A DNA stretch of 64,000 nt, taken from the NCBI GenBank assembly GCA_030710605.1, contig CP092870.1:20870684-20934683 (forward strand), read 5' to 3'. Under the pieces are notes generated by a model that saw only the letters and a list, made by a program, of their open reading frames with translations, did not search any database and was not told the origin of the DNA. Shown here piece after piece: positions 53,766-64,000 of this stretch. Source of the DNA: Cordylochernes scorpioides (lineage: Eukaryota; Arthropoda; Arachnida; Pseudoscorpiones; Chernetidae). A program made the position numbers and the translations under genes. The stretch's first letter is position 1. Every line of letters begins with the position of its first letter.

Positions 53766-54303
53766 ATTTACAACAACAACAACAACAAAAAAATCCTTTA
53801 TTGAGGACCTCTCGTCCTATAGAGGATTCGCCAGTTTACAGAGTAATTGAAGAGAAGAGAACTAAGAATACAGAGAGAAACCTATATGTAGTAGGTATGG
53901 TATAGTATTTTCTACACTGTGACTATATACAACAGCAGCAACAAGCCTTTTACTGGAATCAAAGTCCCATACAGGATTCGTCATTCTAATCCTGACATAG
54001 ATTATTTACATATAAATATTTACATCAATTAGATTATGTGTATAGTTTCCCTTTCTCTTCAGCCGTCTTCCAAAATTTGAACAACGCAAACGCTCCATCT
54101 CTGTTTCTCACCACCTCCTTCAACAGGAGCTCCAAAGAGAGTCCCTCAAGGCCTATTTCACTGAGGAGCACTTCTCGTTCGTCTTTTAGCCCCATACATG
54201 AGAGTATATGGTGATGTAGCCCCGGCTCCATTCTTGTCCCGCAAATCTCGCATGTCCATCCGTCTGTTTCAAACATTCTGGGGCGATCATCAGTAAAGAG
54301 CAC
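53766..54303 (-). pseudogene. LINE 3' end with zinc-finger tail and (TTG)n
   Basis: The minus frame 54034-54303 has TCEICGTRMEPGLHHHILSC, a C-x2-C-H-C zinc-finger-like module typical of the C-terminus of R1/Jockey/LOA-type LINE ORF2, followed by a Glu/Leu-rich helix. Downstream a 3' UTR contains AAATAAAGGAT and ends in a (TTG)n tail (plus strand ACAACAACAACAACA at 53771-53786). 5'-truncated. It differs from the LINE of 2.2 and 18.1 kb. Confidence 0.75.
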
Positions 54304-55017
54304 CGAGAGGATTATTTTCTATTTACACAGATTGCTTTCATATTTGATTAATTAAATGATATCATACATTAATACCACATATTTTGTGTATGTTGTCATA
54401 TTTATTGAACATAACATAGATTTATCACATATGCAATGACACAAAATGGGAATATATCTTAATTGAAAGAGTAAAATTGTTTGATAAATTCAGATAGCTT
54501 TTTTTCTATTTCAAATATCCTTCAACACACTTACTTGATATTCTAATAAAATAACCATGCAATATTTGAGAAAAATAATATACCTCGTACAAATTAGAAA
54601 ATATCCAATTAAACTTTAAAATGTTTAATTAGGGCTTCAAATTTTTAATTTAAGTAAAGATATTGTATAATTAATACTCATTCAATAAATAAAAATATAT
54701 AATAGGTAATAATTGTATGATAAGTAAAAAATGTATATATAAGTAATACTCATACAAGAGTGTTTACAGAACAAGTACTATACATAAATTGAATATTTAT
54801 GCTTAAAAACAACTTCTTTATATTGATAATCTGTTAATCCTTATATTAAACTTTTAGGCAATTGATATAAGAATGATTTTTGATATTATTAAATACGTCA
54901 TATAAAATTTATGGAAAAATGTTGAAATTAATAACGAATATGATAAAGAAAAAGAGCTTGGCTTAATTCAGCGACTCAAATATAATGTATAACTTTGTGT
55001 ACGAGTATATGTATGTC
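54304..55017. other. AT-rich spacer
   Basis: No gene recognised. Confidence 0.4.
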
Positions 55018-55240
55018 GTAGCTGCCGTGGTCGAATGGAAGGGCGCAAGCGTTGTGCATGTACGCGTCAAAAAAAGAACTTGTTCGACACTCGTGAGCAC
55101 GCGCTACGCGGCGGAGGCGTGGCCTTCCCCCGCGCGCGCTGGCTCCCAGATTTATTTTGTACATATTTATACATGGGTGAATTTGTATTTACATTTTAAA
55201 ATATAATTATGGCGAAAATAAATATATCTCTTGGGCATTA
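55018..55240 (+). repeat. Possible tRNA-derived SINE or tRNA pseudogene
   Basis: GC-rich island. Box A-like TGGTCGAATGG (55028-55038) and box B GTTCGACAC (55082-55090) with a spacing of about 44 bases. The intervening segment is longer than in a standard tRNA and does not fold into a clean cloverleaf. Non-tRNA sequence continues to about 55200. No other copy in the window. Confidence 0.45.
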
Positions 55241-55789
55241 ATTATACAAATTATGACATGTATATGTATACGAGTATGTGTATATTCCCTCGGGCATGTT
55301 ATTATGTAAATTCCATGTAAATAATTATACAAGTTATGTGTAACGTCTAAATAAATAAAACTTGTTTCGTTTGAATTAAACATCGAAAGTTTGTCGCATG
55401 TATAACTCCAAAGTATCATCAAATCCGTCAAAGGTTGACTTCAAGACATTCCGACGCTCTAGAAGGTCAAGGAAGAATTTAAAAAATCAAAACAATCTTA
55501 CCCATTATAAATAGTTTGGCTTTGAAAACGGCTGAAGTGAGGAAACAGCGTGATCGCGCATAGGGCCTCTGATGCATCATTATAAATTATTGGCTTTGAC
55601 GATTTTTGGCTTTTTTCTTGTAATTCTAAGAAAGTTCGAGATAGAAACCTGAAATTTTGGATCACGTTCTCTTCTGAGGTTATGCAGAATCACTAATAAA
55701 AAACCAGGTAAAATCACAACCATTTCCGAGTTGAAGCCGTGTCTCTCCGACAGATAGACGTCATCTTTATAAAAATATATATATTAGGT
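55241..55789. other. Spacer
   Basis: No gene or repeat recognised. Confidence 0.35.
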
Positions 55790-55998
55790 TTATGGAGATG
55801 AGTTTATTTTGATTTTTTATTGCATTTCAAGCTTTCGGGAATTTCCTTCCTTTCACAAGGGTACAAAATGAACAATATAGAAAATTTTTCATTTTGTTGA
55901 AATTGTTCAGTGGTTCATTTTGTACTCCGGTGGAAGGGTGGAAATATTCGAAATCTTTGGAATGCAATAAAAAATCAAAAGAAACTCACCTCCAGAAA
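55790..55998. repeat. Foldback with PLE-end-like motif
   Basis: Imperfect inverted arms of about 85 bp: GATTTTTTATTGCATTTCAA / TTGGAATGCAATAAAAAATC and GTACAAAATGAAC / GGTTCATTTTGTAC around a 30-base loop. The left arm, reversed, includes AATTCCCGAAAGCTTG, similar to the PLE terminal motif. Confidence 0.65.
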
Positions 55999-57285
55999 CT
56001 TGTTACACTATTTAATTAATATCTAGAAAGGTCGCATCTATGAGATATCATATTTGTATGAATAAATTTAAATACATTTATATTATGCGGCATATTGAGT
56101 GTTACATTCAGTATTCAGCTATTTTATATTGATAGTTTTATTTGTATCCTCAAGGATTTCCTGGCAGAAATACACCTTATATCTTAAGACAATCTTCTCC
56201 ACACAATTGCGATTTCAAATATTCATCTTAAAATATGCGTCTACAAATTCAACTCTTAAAATATTTGAAATCTCAGTTACACATCTCTCCCAAGATTACA
56301 CCATGTATAAATCATTCTTTCTAAATGCAACTACTTTTGTTCGGAAAATAGCAGACATAAATAACAATTGTCAAATCCAAAATGCACTATAAAAAAGGAA
56401 GCGTTGAAAGCAATTAAAAATACATGTATTTAAATGTGGCGGAGTAATTGCACTTCCAGAGCTCACAAACTAACAACCGTCAAACCAACATTCAGCGCAG
56501 CGCGGTCTAAAAAACTAAACTTTCAAATCACAGCATCGATTAAAATAATGATGCAGGATCCAGAAAATTGGGCTTAATTCAGTGGTTTAAGTTTACGCAT
56601 CAATTTGGAAATAGGATGAAATAAGGGAGGGAAGAGAAAAATTCTAAATATAGTTGGTTGCTATCATATTGATTGATAGCGTAATTACTGCAAAAATTGG
56701 GTTATTTTCCGCTTTGATTGGTTACTTCCTTGGTTAGAGCAACACAAAACTTGGGATAAATAAATTACTTATAGTTTACAATAGAAATTTCCTCATTAAA
56801 ATTCTCAACTCATTTATCTTTGCAATGAGAACATTTCTGTCGGAATTATTAACCTTGGAAATATTTTAGTAAAATCTCATGATTTGATAATGTACATGGG
56901 TAACCTATATATCGATAGGTTTCTTCCATGGTACATATACCATTGTACTGGCTAAACTGCTGGAAGGGTTTACTACTGATGAACCAGGCCCTCCAATTAT
57001 TTAATCCTTGAAGTAAAAGACAGTAGAAAATTGTTTTATTTAAAAAATAAACACGTGTCAAAAATATAGTTTGACTTATTTTCAATAAAAATTGAAGAGG
57101 TGAATTTTTGAACTTGGATATAATTCCCTTCCGAAATTACGATATATACTACGGGCAGTTTATTCACAAACAGGGTGGTCCATATGTCCCGAACCCCTTT
57201 ATTTTTTTTATAAAATATTAAAAGGTAAACTAAAATAAAAACCTATAACTATTTTATTTTAAAGGTCAAAGACTCTTCCAGTAAG
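55999..57285. other. AT-rich spacer with hairpin-family copy and mariner-end fragment
   Basis: 56945-57070 is a hairpin-family arm (GCTGGAAGGGTTTACTACTG, ATGAACCAGGCCCTCC, GACAGTAGAAAATTG). 57172-57198 CAGGGTGGTCCATATGTCCC looks like one mariner terminal repeat with no partner. The 97-codon ORF at 56099-56392 has no recognisable domain. Confidence 0.45.
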
Positions 57286-57345
57286 ATATGTCAAGTAAGA
57301 AGTTTCAGAAGATTTTCATCTTCTGAAACTTCTTACTTGACATAT
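57286..57345. repeat. Perfect small palindrome, 28-bp arms
   Basis: ATATGTCAAGTAAGAAGTTT CAGAAGAT, loop TTTC, then its exact reverse complement. Not part of the other families. Confidence 0.85.
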
Positions 57346-57559
57346 TTTATTTTAGGTAAAAGATTTAATTATATTATTATATATTATTATAGATTTAATA
57401 TCTATATTACCTAAAATAGGTATATCAAAACAGGAGGTATTGATGTCTTAATTGAAAACAAATGATCAAAAGAAGATGAAAAATAAAAATATTTTACTGG
57501 AAATTCAGCCAAAATAATTATGTTTAGCATGTTGCGTTAGCTAGTGGCACGAAGGTAAC

Positions 57560-58265
57560 TCTTAGCTTTTGAGCAATGGGGTTGTCCAAGCAAGGAATTG
57601 AATTTATAGTTGGAAATGATATATTACAGAAATATTCGCCTTTAGGATCTACATATTTCTATCACTGTTGGACAAACCTCATAATCCCTTGCTTATAGAG
57701 CTATTCTGAAAGAAATGTAGCCATCTTTCTGCCACAGCCTCAACAACGTACTAAATAAAAATCTCCATGCTGCTTCTTATTGAAAGGTTCCAAACATATT
57801 AAAGTCGCTTGCATTAATATCTTTACTGTAAGAAAAATCGTCCAGAACTGACGATTTAATTTTATGTGTATCATATCATCTTCGGCAATATACGGACATG
57901 CGTTATTATGTAGAAAGAAGACTTATCGTGACATAAACCTGTGTTTTGTTTTCTTTATGAGCATACTGAGATGCTGAAGAGTTTGTAGATAGCTCTCGGT
58001 GTTAATTGTGGTTCCACCGAGGACAAATGAGGCGTTCAGCGTCCATAAGTCTTTTTACAATTATAGCCATAGGATGATACATCTAACAAATATATTCAGA
58101 GCAGACAAATGCCGCGACATTTTTAGGCGTTCCCACACCCAAAGGTAGTCATTGCTTGCTCTGTTCTTTAGTGTCAAGATCATAATGATGCCATGTATCG
58201 ACACTGGTTACTGAGAAGTCCATGCTATCGTTTGCGATTAGTCGAAGTTGTATTACGCTGAACAG
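57560..58265 (-). pseudogene. Decayed mariner transposase
   Basis: On the minus strand from about 58230 downward: HHYDLDTKEQSKQ (after the first catalytic Asp), LLHNNACPYIA at about 57910 (expected HHDNARPHIA: the catalytic Asp is lost), then ASDFNMFGTF near 57780, the S-D-F-x-x-F-G box with the third Asp. Many frameshifts and stops. DD34D mariner-like. Termini not found. Confidence 0.7.
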
Positions 58266-58547
58266 ATTTCTTCTGTCTTGTTGATCGGATGTGAGGTGAT
58301 GAGTGAATTCTCCACTATCCCAGGTGTAGAAAACAAATTAGAAGATCAGTTTTAAAAGCAATGGTAAATATAAAATGTGAAGATGGAAGACTCACAAAAT
58401 GAAATTCATAAAGTAAGTGTGAAAATCCGCTTTTCTTTCCAGAAAAAAAAAACCCGAAAAAAATAGTTCTTCCAAGTAGAAGCACAAATTGCAATTAAAG
58501 TAATATATTATCAGATAGTGCCAAATTTAACTACCTAGTTTCCCAAT
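58266..58547. other. AT-rich spacer
   Basis: No gene recognised. Confidence 0.35.
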
Positions 58548-58872
58548 TGAAACCTATTACATCGAGATTATACGGCATATTGTGAGTACTACAGGAAAAG
58601 TAATAATTTTCCGCTGGCAAAAGAAAGATTGGTAAATCCATCAAAAAACTGATTTTAAATATATTTAAAAAGTTGCTTACAGGTATAGAATTAGGTGATA
58701 AAAAGAGCCTGAGTAATTTCTTAGGCTCTTGTTATTACCTTATTCTGTAAGCAACCTTTTATCATATTTAAAATCAGGTTTTACTGGATTTTTCTTTTGC
58801 CAGTGGATATTTATATTATTTTCTCCTGCATTACTTACAATATCTCGTATGATCTCGATGTATTAGGTTACA
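58548..58872. repeat. Foldback repeat, ~150-bp arms
   Basis: AACCTATTACATCGAGAT at the left and ATCTCGATGTATTAGGTT at the right bracket further inverted matches: GCTGGCAAAAGAAA / TTTCTTTTGCCAG, ACTGATTTTAAATATATTTA / AAATATTTAAAATCAGG-like, GTTGCTTACAG / CTGTAAGCAAC, and AAGAGCCTGAG / TTAGGCTCTT in the centre. Arms diverged by point changes. Confidence 0.8.
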
Positions 58873-60120
58873 GCAATTACTTCAAAAATAAAATTCTTAG
58901 CTAAAGACAATTTCTCTGAGAAAATATTTTAAATGATTTTACTAGATAAAATGTCGAATTCAATTAAAACATCATAATAGTATCTGAAGAAAAATTATAT
59001 AAATCATCCGAAACAATGGACAAAATTGTGGATATCGATTGAAAATCCAAGATAAATTGCGTCAACAAAAGAACCTAGAGCATCGAGGAAATTCTAAAAA
59101 GGTCTAACCTAAACACCCGTGGAGTTTTCAATATAGGAAGAAGATCCTTCAATTTCAATTAACCCAGAAGCAGTGGCAGGTAAAGGGGTTGTAATCAGAA
59201 AATTCGCCTGTGTTATTTCCATTATAAATATGGATAAACTGTCACCCTGAGAAATGTAAACCATCCTGAAAATAGATGCAATAATCCTCGGAAACACCTT
59301 CAATAGAATTAGCGACTAGTTTTGTCGCAGACCTAATAAAGGATAGTCGCAGGCACTGTCTATTTGTAAATGAAAAAAAAAAAAAACGGGTGTGCAGTTA
59401 CTGATTGACAGTTGTTCTGATGCGATGTTCCAGGTTCCAGCATCAGAAAAGGAATTGAAAAGTGATGAACTCGCAATGTATGCTTCAAAATCCCAACATT
59501 CGTGATCAAAATGGACTTTTCCCATAAGCGACCTTTCCATTGGCGATTCATTATAGCCAGAGTGAACAAATAAATCATTGGAGCCAATATATTCGATCAT
59601 CACAAGCTAATTCTTGATATCAGCAATGAAAGATTATTATTGGAATAAATAACCTTACAATACAAGGCGAATTAAAAGATTCTGAAACTAAAAATAAAGA
59701 TGCGGAAATGTCATATTCTGAAACAAAAGCTATAAAGGTAAAAGTAGGCGATTATGGAATAAATGCCAAAAAGGTAACAGTAGCTGAGGAGGGAGCTTAG
59801 CAAGTGAAGTGGAGGATTCTAAAGCGACGGCCAAAGCTGACAAAGTCGAAAATTCAAAAGCTGCAGCTAAAACTTATTAGGTAGACTCAAACAATACTGA
59901 TATTCAAGGGCTTTCTATTATCATATGGTAAATGTAAGTAGTAACGTCTATACTGAAAGCATTAAACCATTCATATTCAAACCTGCCTATGTGCTAAAAT
60001 AAAAAGATGATATAACCATTACAGTTATAGTGACCCCAAGAAACACCCAACCTGAAAATGATGGAGCACCAGCAGTGTCATCTAAAACAAGTCAAGACCA
60101 GAAAGAATAAATATACTCCC
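58873..60120. other. Unidentified coding-like relic
   Basis: Minus frames 59109-59303 and 59316-59603 have protein-like composition (NDLFVHSGYNESPMERSL; DHECWDFEAYIASSSLF; PATASGLIEIEGSSSYIE). On the plus strand 59650-59910 a Lys/Ala/Glu-rich stretch (SETKAIKVKVGDYG; SKATAKADKVENSKAAAK) and 59945-60110 (DDITITVIVTPRNTQPENDG) also look translated, with occasional stops. I recognise no domain. It may be the remains of one or two host genes or of an unknown mobile element. Confidence 0.35.
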
Positions 60121-60539
60121 TGTTCGTTTCATATACAGAGTAGATACAATCCAGGTTAGAAGACTACCTTACATGTTCTTCATTTTCTTCATCTCGTAAC
60201 TTTGTTACTTGGGATGGAGTGATGTAAGAAACTAACCAAATGTTTAATTTGCATAGGTATAATTGTATATATTTAAAATGTATATATCTTTCTTTAAAAT
60301 ATATGATGATAAATATTATTCGAAGCACAGATTATATTAAAATGGTTTACAGATACAGAGGGTGTTCAGACTTATAGGAAACAAGTTTCATTATAAAATA
60401 TTAAAAATTAACACCATATTTGAATTTTTTTAAATGTTCTATTTGAAAGCGTTTTTGTTTATTTACAGAACGGCTTCTGATTTTCCACGATAGCAGACAC
60501 TTTCTGATCATGGTCATACTCAAAAGAAGCCATTCTTCC

Positions 60540-61468
60540 TTTATCACTTTCCAGAGACCTTCAATTGTCCTAGGGTGTCTCTTTCCAAGTGCTCTTTTAA
60601 AGCATCCAAAAATGCAAAAATCTATCGTGCTAAATCAGGAGATTTTACAGGGGTTCTGTTCTTTGGAATAGCGTTGATTCCTGTTCTTTGCCTCAGATCT
60701 TCCAAATAAGCTTGGGTCGAAGATGAGGTATGACTTGTGGCGTTATCATGGTGAAACCAGACTTTGTTGCTCTGTTTTCCATAGATAGAGGGAATATAAT
60801 TTTAAAATATAGGTTCTAAAATGTTGTTTTGATAGTACTCCGAGTTTATTTTGGCATTTCTTTCAACTTTTCTTATTTTTAATTTTCCTTTAATAAAAGA
60901 AAATCCTATGCCACAAAGAGATATAGCCAAATTAATAGGAACATTAGTGTCAACAATAAATAAAATAATAAATAAAGATTCAGGCCTAAAAGCTAAAAAA
61001 ATAAATTGCGGTTCACAAATTGTTTCAGAGCCATATTCGTCAGCGACACTTTTATAGTATTTTTATACCGCATGCCACCATAAATCCTTTGGGGTAACTT
61101 TCGGCACATTCCTTCAACCAAATTGGCCTAGATTTTTCCGCCCTTTTTAAAGAGTATATAGCTCTTTTTCTGTCGCAATCGGTTAAATATATCCATGCTT
61201 CGTCATATGTAACAATAAATTTCCATCTATCAGCAGTCAAGAAATTTTCATAAAATATCTGCTGATAGTGTGTCGCTGACGAATATGGCTCTGAAACAAT
61301 TTGTGAACCGCAATTTATTTTTTTAGCTTTTAGGCCTGAATCTTTATTTATTATTTTATTTATTGTTGACACTAATGTTCCTATTAATTTGGCTATATCT
61401 CTTTGTGGCATAGGATTTTCTTTTGTAATATATTTTTTCACTTTTTTGACAGTTGCACGAGTTCTCAC
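60540..61468 (-). pseudogene. DD41D transposase, interrupted
   Basis: From 61468: helix-turn-helix (MPQRDIAKLIGTLVSTINKI), then YDEAWIYLTDC with the first catalytic Asp, and PKGFMVACGI. The frame is then interrupted by about 165 bp. Beyond it, in other frames, KLKIRKVERNAKINSEYY and VWFHHDNATSHTSS (second Asp) continue, and SPDLA leads to the third Asp after a one-base deletion. I count 41 residues between the second and third Asp, the DD41D signature of the rosa group. Inactive because of the insertion, a stop near 60810 and the frameshift. Confidence 0.8.
60895..61056 (+). repeat. Inverted duplicate of transposase segment
   Basis: Nearly identical to the reverse complement of 61262-61425, coding for MPQRDIAKLIGTLVSTINKI through EPYSSAT. 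It sits inside the same gene, after the GFMVACGI codons. Confidence 0.9.
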
Positions 61469-61804
61469 AGATATAGGGTGATAATCCTTTGTCCATTTCT
61501 CCGTAGGTGCTTTGAATAAAAACTTGATATTTTTGTCGTGAATAATATTATAAATGCCTTTTTTTTTATAAATGTTGATATAATCTTGTTTTCATATTTT
61601 AATTATGTCCAAATAAGTAAGATTAGCTCTGGAAAGTGGTAAAGGAAGAATGGGATCTTTTGAGTATGACCATGAAAAGAAAGTGTCTGCTATCGTGTAA
61701 AATCAGGTGCCGTTCTGTAAATAAACAAAAGGGCTTTCAAATATGGTGTTAATTTTTAATATTTTAAAATAAAACTTGTTTCCTATAAGTGTGAACACCC
61801 TCTG

Positions 61805-62275
61805 TATTTTTAGCTGAATTGTTATAATCATCATTTAATTTGAATATCAATAAATATAAAAACAGTTTTGATGTAGAAAAGTGGATTTAAAAAATTAAAA
61901 ACCTATTTCCTATATATATTCCTAAAACCTATATATATATATTCGACACACACAATTAAATAAACATTCCCCAGGGAGATATATGATAGACAGAGCACCA
62001 ACATTGTTTCAACAACAACTACAAAGAACGGTGGTGGGAAGTAGCCAGCAGTTTTGGAACTTTCCTCTCCCACTAATTCCTCCGTCACTGATGAGAGTTC
62101 TCACTATTGGAATTGTTTCATTGGAGAGCTGGTCCTGCTGCTATATGAACCGCATTCAATGATATGGAGTATTTTATATAATAAATATGCACGATTTACA
62201 TTAATAAATAAACAAGGAGATTCAAATAGCCCGACCAAATATAATTTACCAAGATAATAAATTATATGCTCTATA
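61805..62275. other. AT-rich spacer
   Basis: CACTGATGAGAGTTCTCAC near 62085 resembles the hairpin-family core. No gene. Confidence 0.4.
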
Positions 62276-63500
62276 CAGGGTGTCCCAAAATAACGGATTT
62301 AACATTTTTAGTCATAATTTTATTTTAAAAATTTGAAAAAATTAACCATACATAACAATGTAATGAATAGAAATAACAATTTTTAGCCTGTTTCAAAGTG
62401 GCCTCCCTTAGCGGCGATACACAGGTCCAAACGTAACTTGAAATTTCCGACTATGGGCCGCAGGCCCTCCGGGGACAATCGGTCCCATTCTCGGCACAGT
62501 GATCGCTTCAGCGACATCAAACATTTGTGGCATGTAGCACAGGCCTTGGGCTGAAATATGGACCACACGCTGTGATCTATCGGATTGAGATCGGGTGAGT
62601 AGGGCGGCCTTTCCACGTGGTGAAGTCCCGAAAATGGGCCCATCCCCAGTCCTGAGTCAATTTCGCTTTGTGAGCTGGTCAGGAGTCCTGCAGAAACGTC
62701 CAATCCGCATCTCCAACGTGCTGTTGAGCCCAAGGGAGTACGACGGCCTCGAGAATGTCGTGGCGATACACTTCTTGGGGACCCCCTGATACACGAAAAC
62801 GTGGGGGGTCTTGCCATTGGCGCAAATTTCGACCCATACCATAACCAACTGCGGATTATAGCGGTCTTCGACGATGGCCGATGTGCCGGAAACCTCAGCA
62901 GACCAGCTCCTTTCGTTTTGGTGGTTGTGAGTCTGCTAAAATGTGAACGCTTCTCGTCCGTGAAGAGGATGCGCTTTCATCGATGACAAGTGGCCCGATT
63001 CTTGAGTTGGCAACATCTCTCTAGCCGTACGCGCTTTTTCTCATCCGCAAGAAGCTGAATATTTTGGAGCTTGTACGAATTGAAGTTGAGTTTCTTTTTC
63101 GCTTTTCTATGTACCGACGACTTGCTTATGCCGGTCTCATGGGCCATTTTTAATTGACATCCTCGAATATAGTTGAAGTCGATTTTTGATAATCTCACGG
63201 TCAGCGATGCACTTTCTTCCTCTTCCGCCACCGTCGCCTTCATGGTCAAGCTCATTTAAGCAATGGATGACCTTGAACACAGTTTGTTGAGAAAATTTCA
63301 CATTGACGTTTTCCTTGACGAACCATCTCAATAATTGCACTCTTTCCACGTTTCTTTGACACAAGTTATCACAAATCCAAACTTAACATAACGATACATA
63401 AAAACAGAGAATCCGACAAAACATAAATTAACTTATTACGGTTCAATACTTTCGTGTTAGGATAAATTAAACATTAACTCCATTATTTTGGGATACCCTG
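62276..63500 (-). mobile_element. Mariner-type element, DD37D-like
   Basis: Ends CAGGGTGTCCCAAAATAACG and, inverted, CAGGGTATCCCAAAATAATG with TA on both sides. 1225 bp. The transposase is on the minus strand and broken. Confidence 0.88.
62383..63400 (-). pseudogene. Mariner transposase, several frameshifts
   Basis: From about 63364: VERVQLLRWFVKENVNVKFS, then a GRG linker (GDGGGRGRK), second helix-turn-helix SLTVRLSKIDFNYIRGCQL and KMAHETGISKSSVHRK, then YKLQNIQLLADEKKRVRLE and FTDEK (first Asp) near 62955. MVWVEICANGKTPHVFVYQG follows in another frame; the second Asp (LQDS) is next to a stop codon; PPYSPDLNPIDHSVWSIF has the third Asp. Spacing between the last two Asp is about 36 as read across one frameshift, so DD37D-like. 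Ends EAAKGGHFE-like (IAAKGGHFETG). Confidence 0.85.
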
Positions 63501-64000
63501 TATCTTATAGTGTATGGAGTTCGGTTACCAATAAAAATCTGCTGGTCAGTGTTATATGAAGTGACGTGCTATATGGGAGTATAGTATATTTGCTTTAAGA
63601 TATTATATTACTAACTAGATATATGTGAACAATATGCTGTGGTGAGAAATAGAGTCGGGTGGGTGTGAAGCTTTCATAAATACCATTTATTCTAAGGAAT
63701 GTCGCAAGCAATGTCTTTGATGATGCTACTCAAAGGAAAGGCCAATTAAACGGTGCGGCAAACATGGCGTGAAAGGAATCAATTCCACACTGCATCACTC
63801 CACATATAACCCGATATTAAATTTTGATTTAAAAATACGTTTAGAATTCTTTCCCTTTCTCGCTCATTGCTAATCATAAACTATGGAGGAAAATTATTAT
63901 AAAAATTCCTCGGTATTGTAGTTGATCTATTTTGTACGTTAAATTTAAAGAAATATAATCTGAAAATATCATTATATCATATTTAAAATTCTAATATTTT
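63501..64000. other. AT-rich spacer to window end
   Basis: No gene recognised. Confidence 0.4.

Larger units (their letters stand above)
60356..61804 (-). mobile_element. DD41D (rosa-like) Tc1/mariner element
   Basis: Ends CAGAGGGTGTTCAGACTTAT and, inverted, CAGAGGGTGTTCACACTTAT, with long terminal inverted repeats of about 190 bp and TA on both sides. The transposase is on the minus strand and is split by an inverted internal duplication (60895-61056). 1449 bp. Confidence 0.85.

Noticed and set aside
55018..55110. Functional tRNA gene
   Set aside because: Boxes are present but spacing and arms do not fold into a cloverleaf.
1..64000. CRISPR array, bacterial operons, prophage
   Set aside because: The sequence is eukaryotic by element content; tandem repeats here have no regular unique spacers.

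Overview
The window is AT-rich, gene-poor eukaryotic DNA made almost entirely of transposable elements of different ages, often nested. I find no convincing single-copy host gene, rRNA or functional tRNA. The mix of BEL/Pao, gypsy, Penelope-like, Helentron-like, Tigger, Tc1, DD41D and other mariner elements plus tRNA-derived SINEs indicates an arthropod. Several Tc1-like transposase segments resemble families I recall as abundant in spiders, so an arachnid is my best guess, but this rests on memory and not on a search.

Layout. 0.6-2.8 kb: a decayed LINE flanking a 5'-truncated Penelope-like element (PLE) with a GIY-YIG nuclease. 5.5-9.0 kb: decayed BEL/Pao element (BEL-1) with both LTRs and a 5-bp target duplication. 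9.7-12.6 kb: Tc1 and mariner relics and a SINE. 13-16.2 kb: a palindromic MITE, a GC-rich tandem duplication and two head-to-tail Helentron-like copies. 18-22.5 kb: LINE 3' end, GC-rich block, two minisatellites, SINE pieces and a near-perfect 255-bp palindrome. 24-28 kb: MITE, a 170-bp tandem triplet, SINE and dispersed repeats. 28.0-30.3 kb: a Tigger element interrupted by a miniature gypsy element that keeps only LTRs and the integrase end. 31.5-32.2 kb: small Helentron-like element. 32.9-33.5 kb: an inverted pair of PLE-like terminal segments, each with a hammerhead-ribozyme-like motif. 33.6-40.3 kb: a composite Helentron-like element whose internal minisatellite was invaded by an LTR retrotransposon that carries gag-protease-RT sequence on the strand opposite to its own priming signals. 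41-42.3 kb: inverted-repeat MITEs and a perfect 76-bp-arm palindrome. 43.5-44.9 kb: Tc1 element. 46.0-50.6 kb: a young BEL/Pao element (BEL-2). 53-64 kb: LINE 3' end, mariner MITE, tRNA-like SINE, foldback repeats, a mariner relic, a DD41D element and a further mariner.

The most notable object is BEL-2 on the minus strand. It has nearly identical LTRs, a CTCCC target duplication, primer-binding site and polypurine tract. Its 1186-codon ORF runs from gag and zinc knuckles through protease into a reverse transcriptase that has lost the segment with its first catalytic Asp, then continues into about 960 bp of kelch-propeller-like sequence where RNase H and integrase should be. The genuine BEL integrase C-terminal tail reappears afterwards in another frame, directly before the polypurine tract. 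This looks like a retrotransposon that captured a host kelch gene and was mobilised in trans.

Second in interest are the hammerhead-like motifs of the 33-kb PLE-like pair, the antisense-coding LTR element at 33.9-39.7 kb, and the unusual density of long, nearly perfect palindromes.
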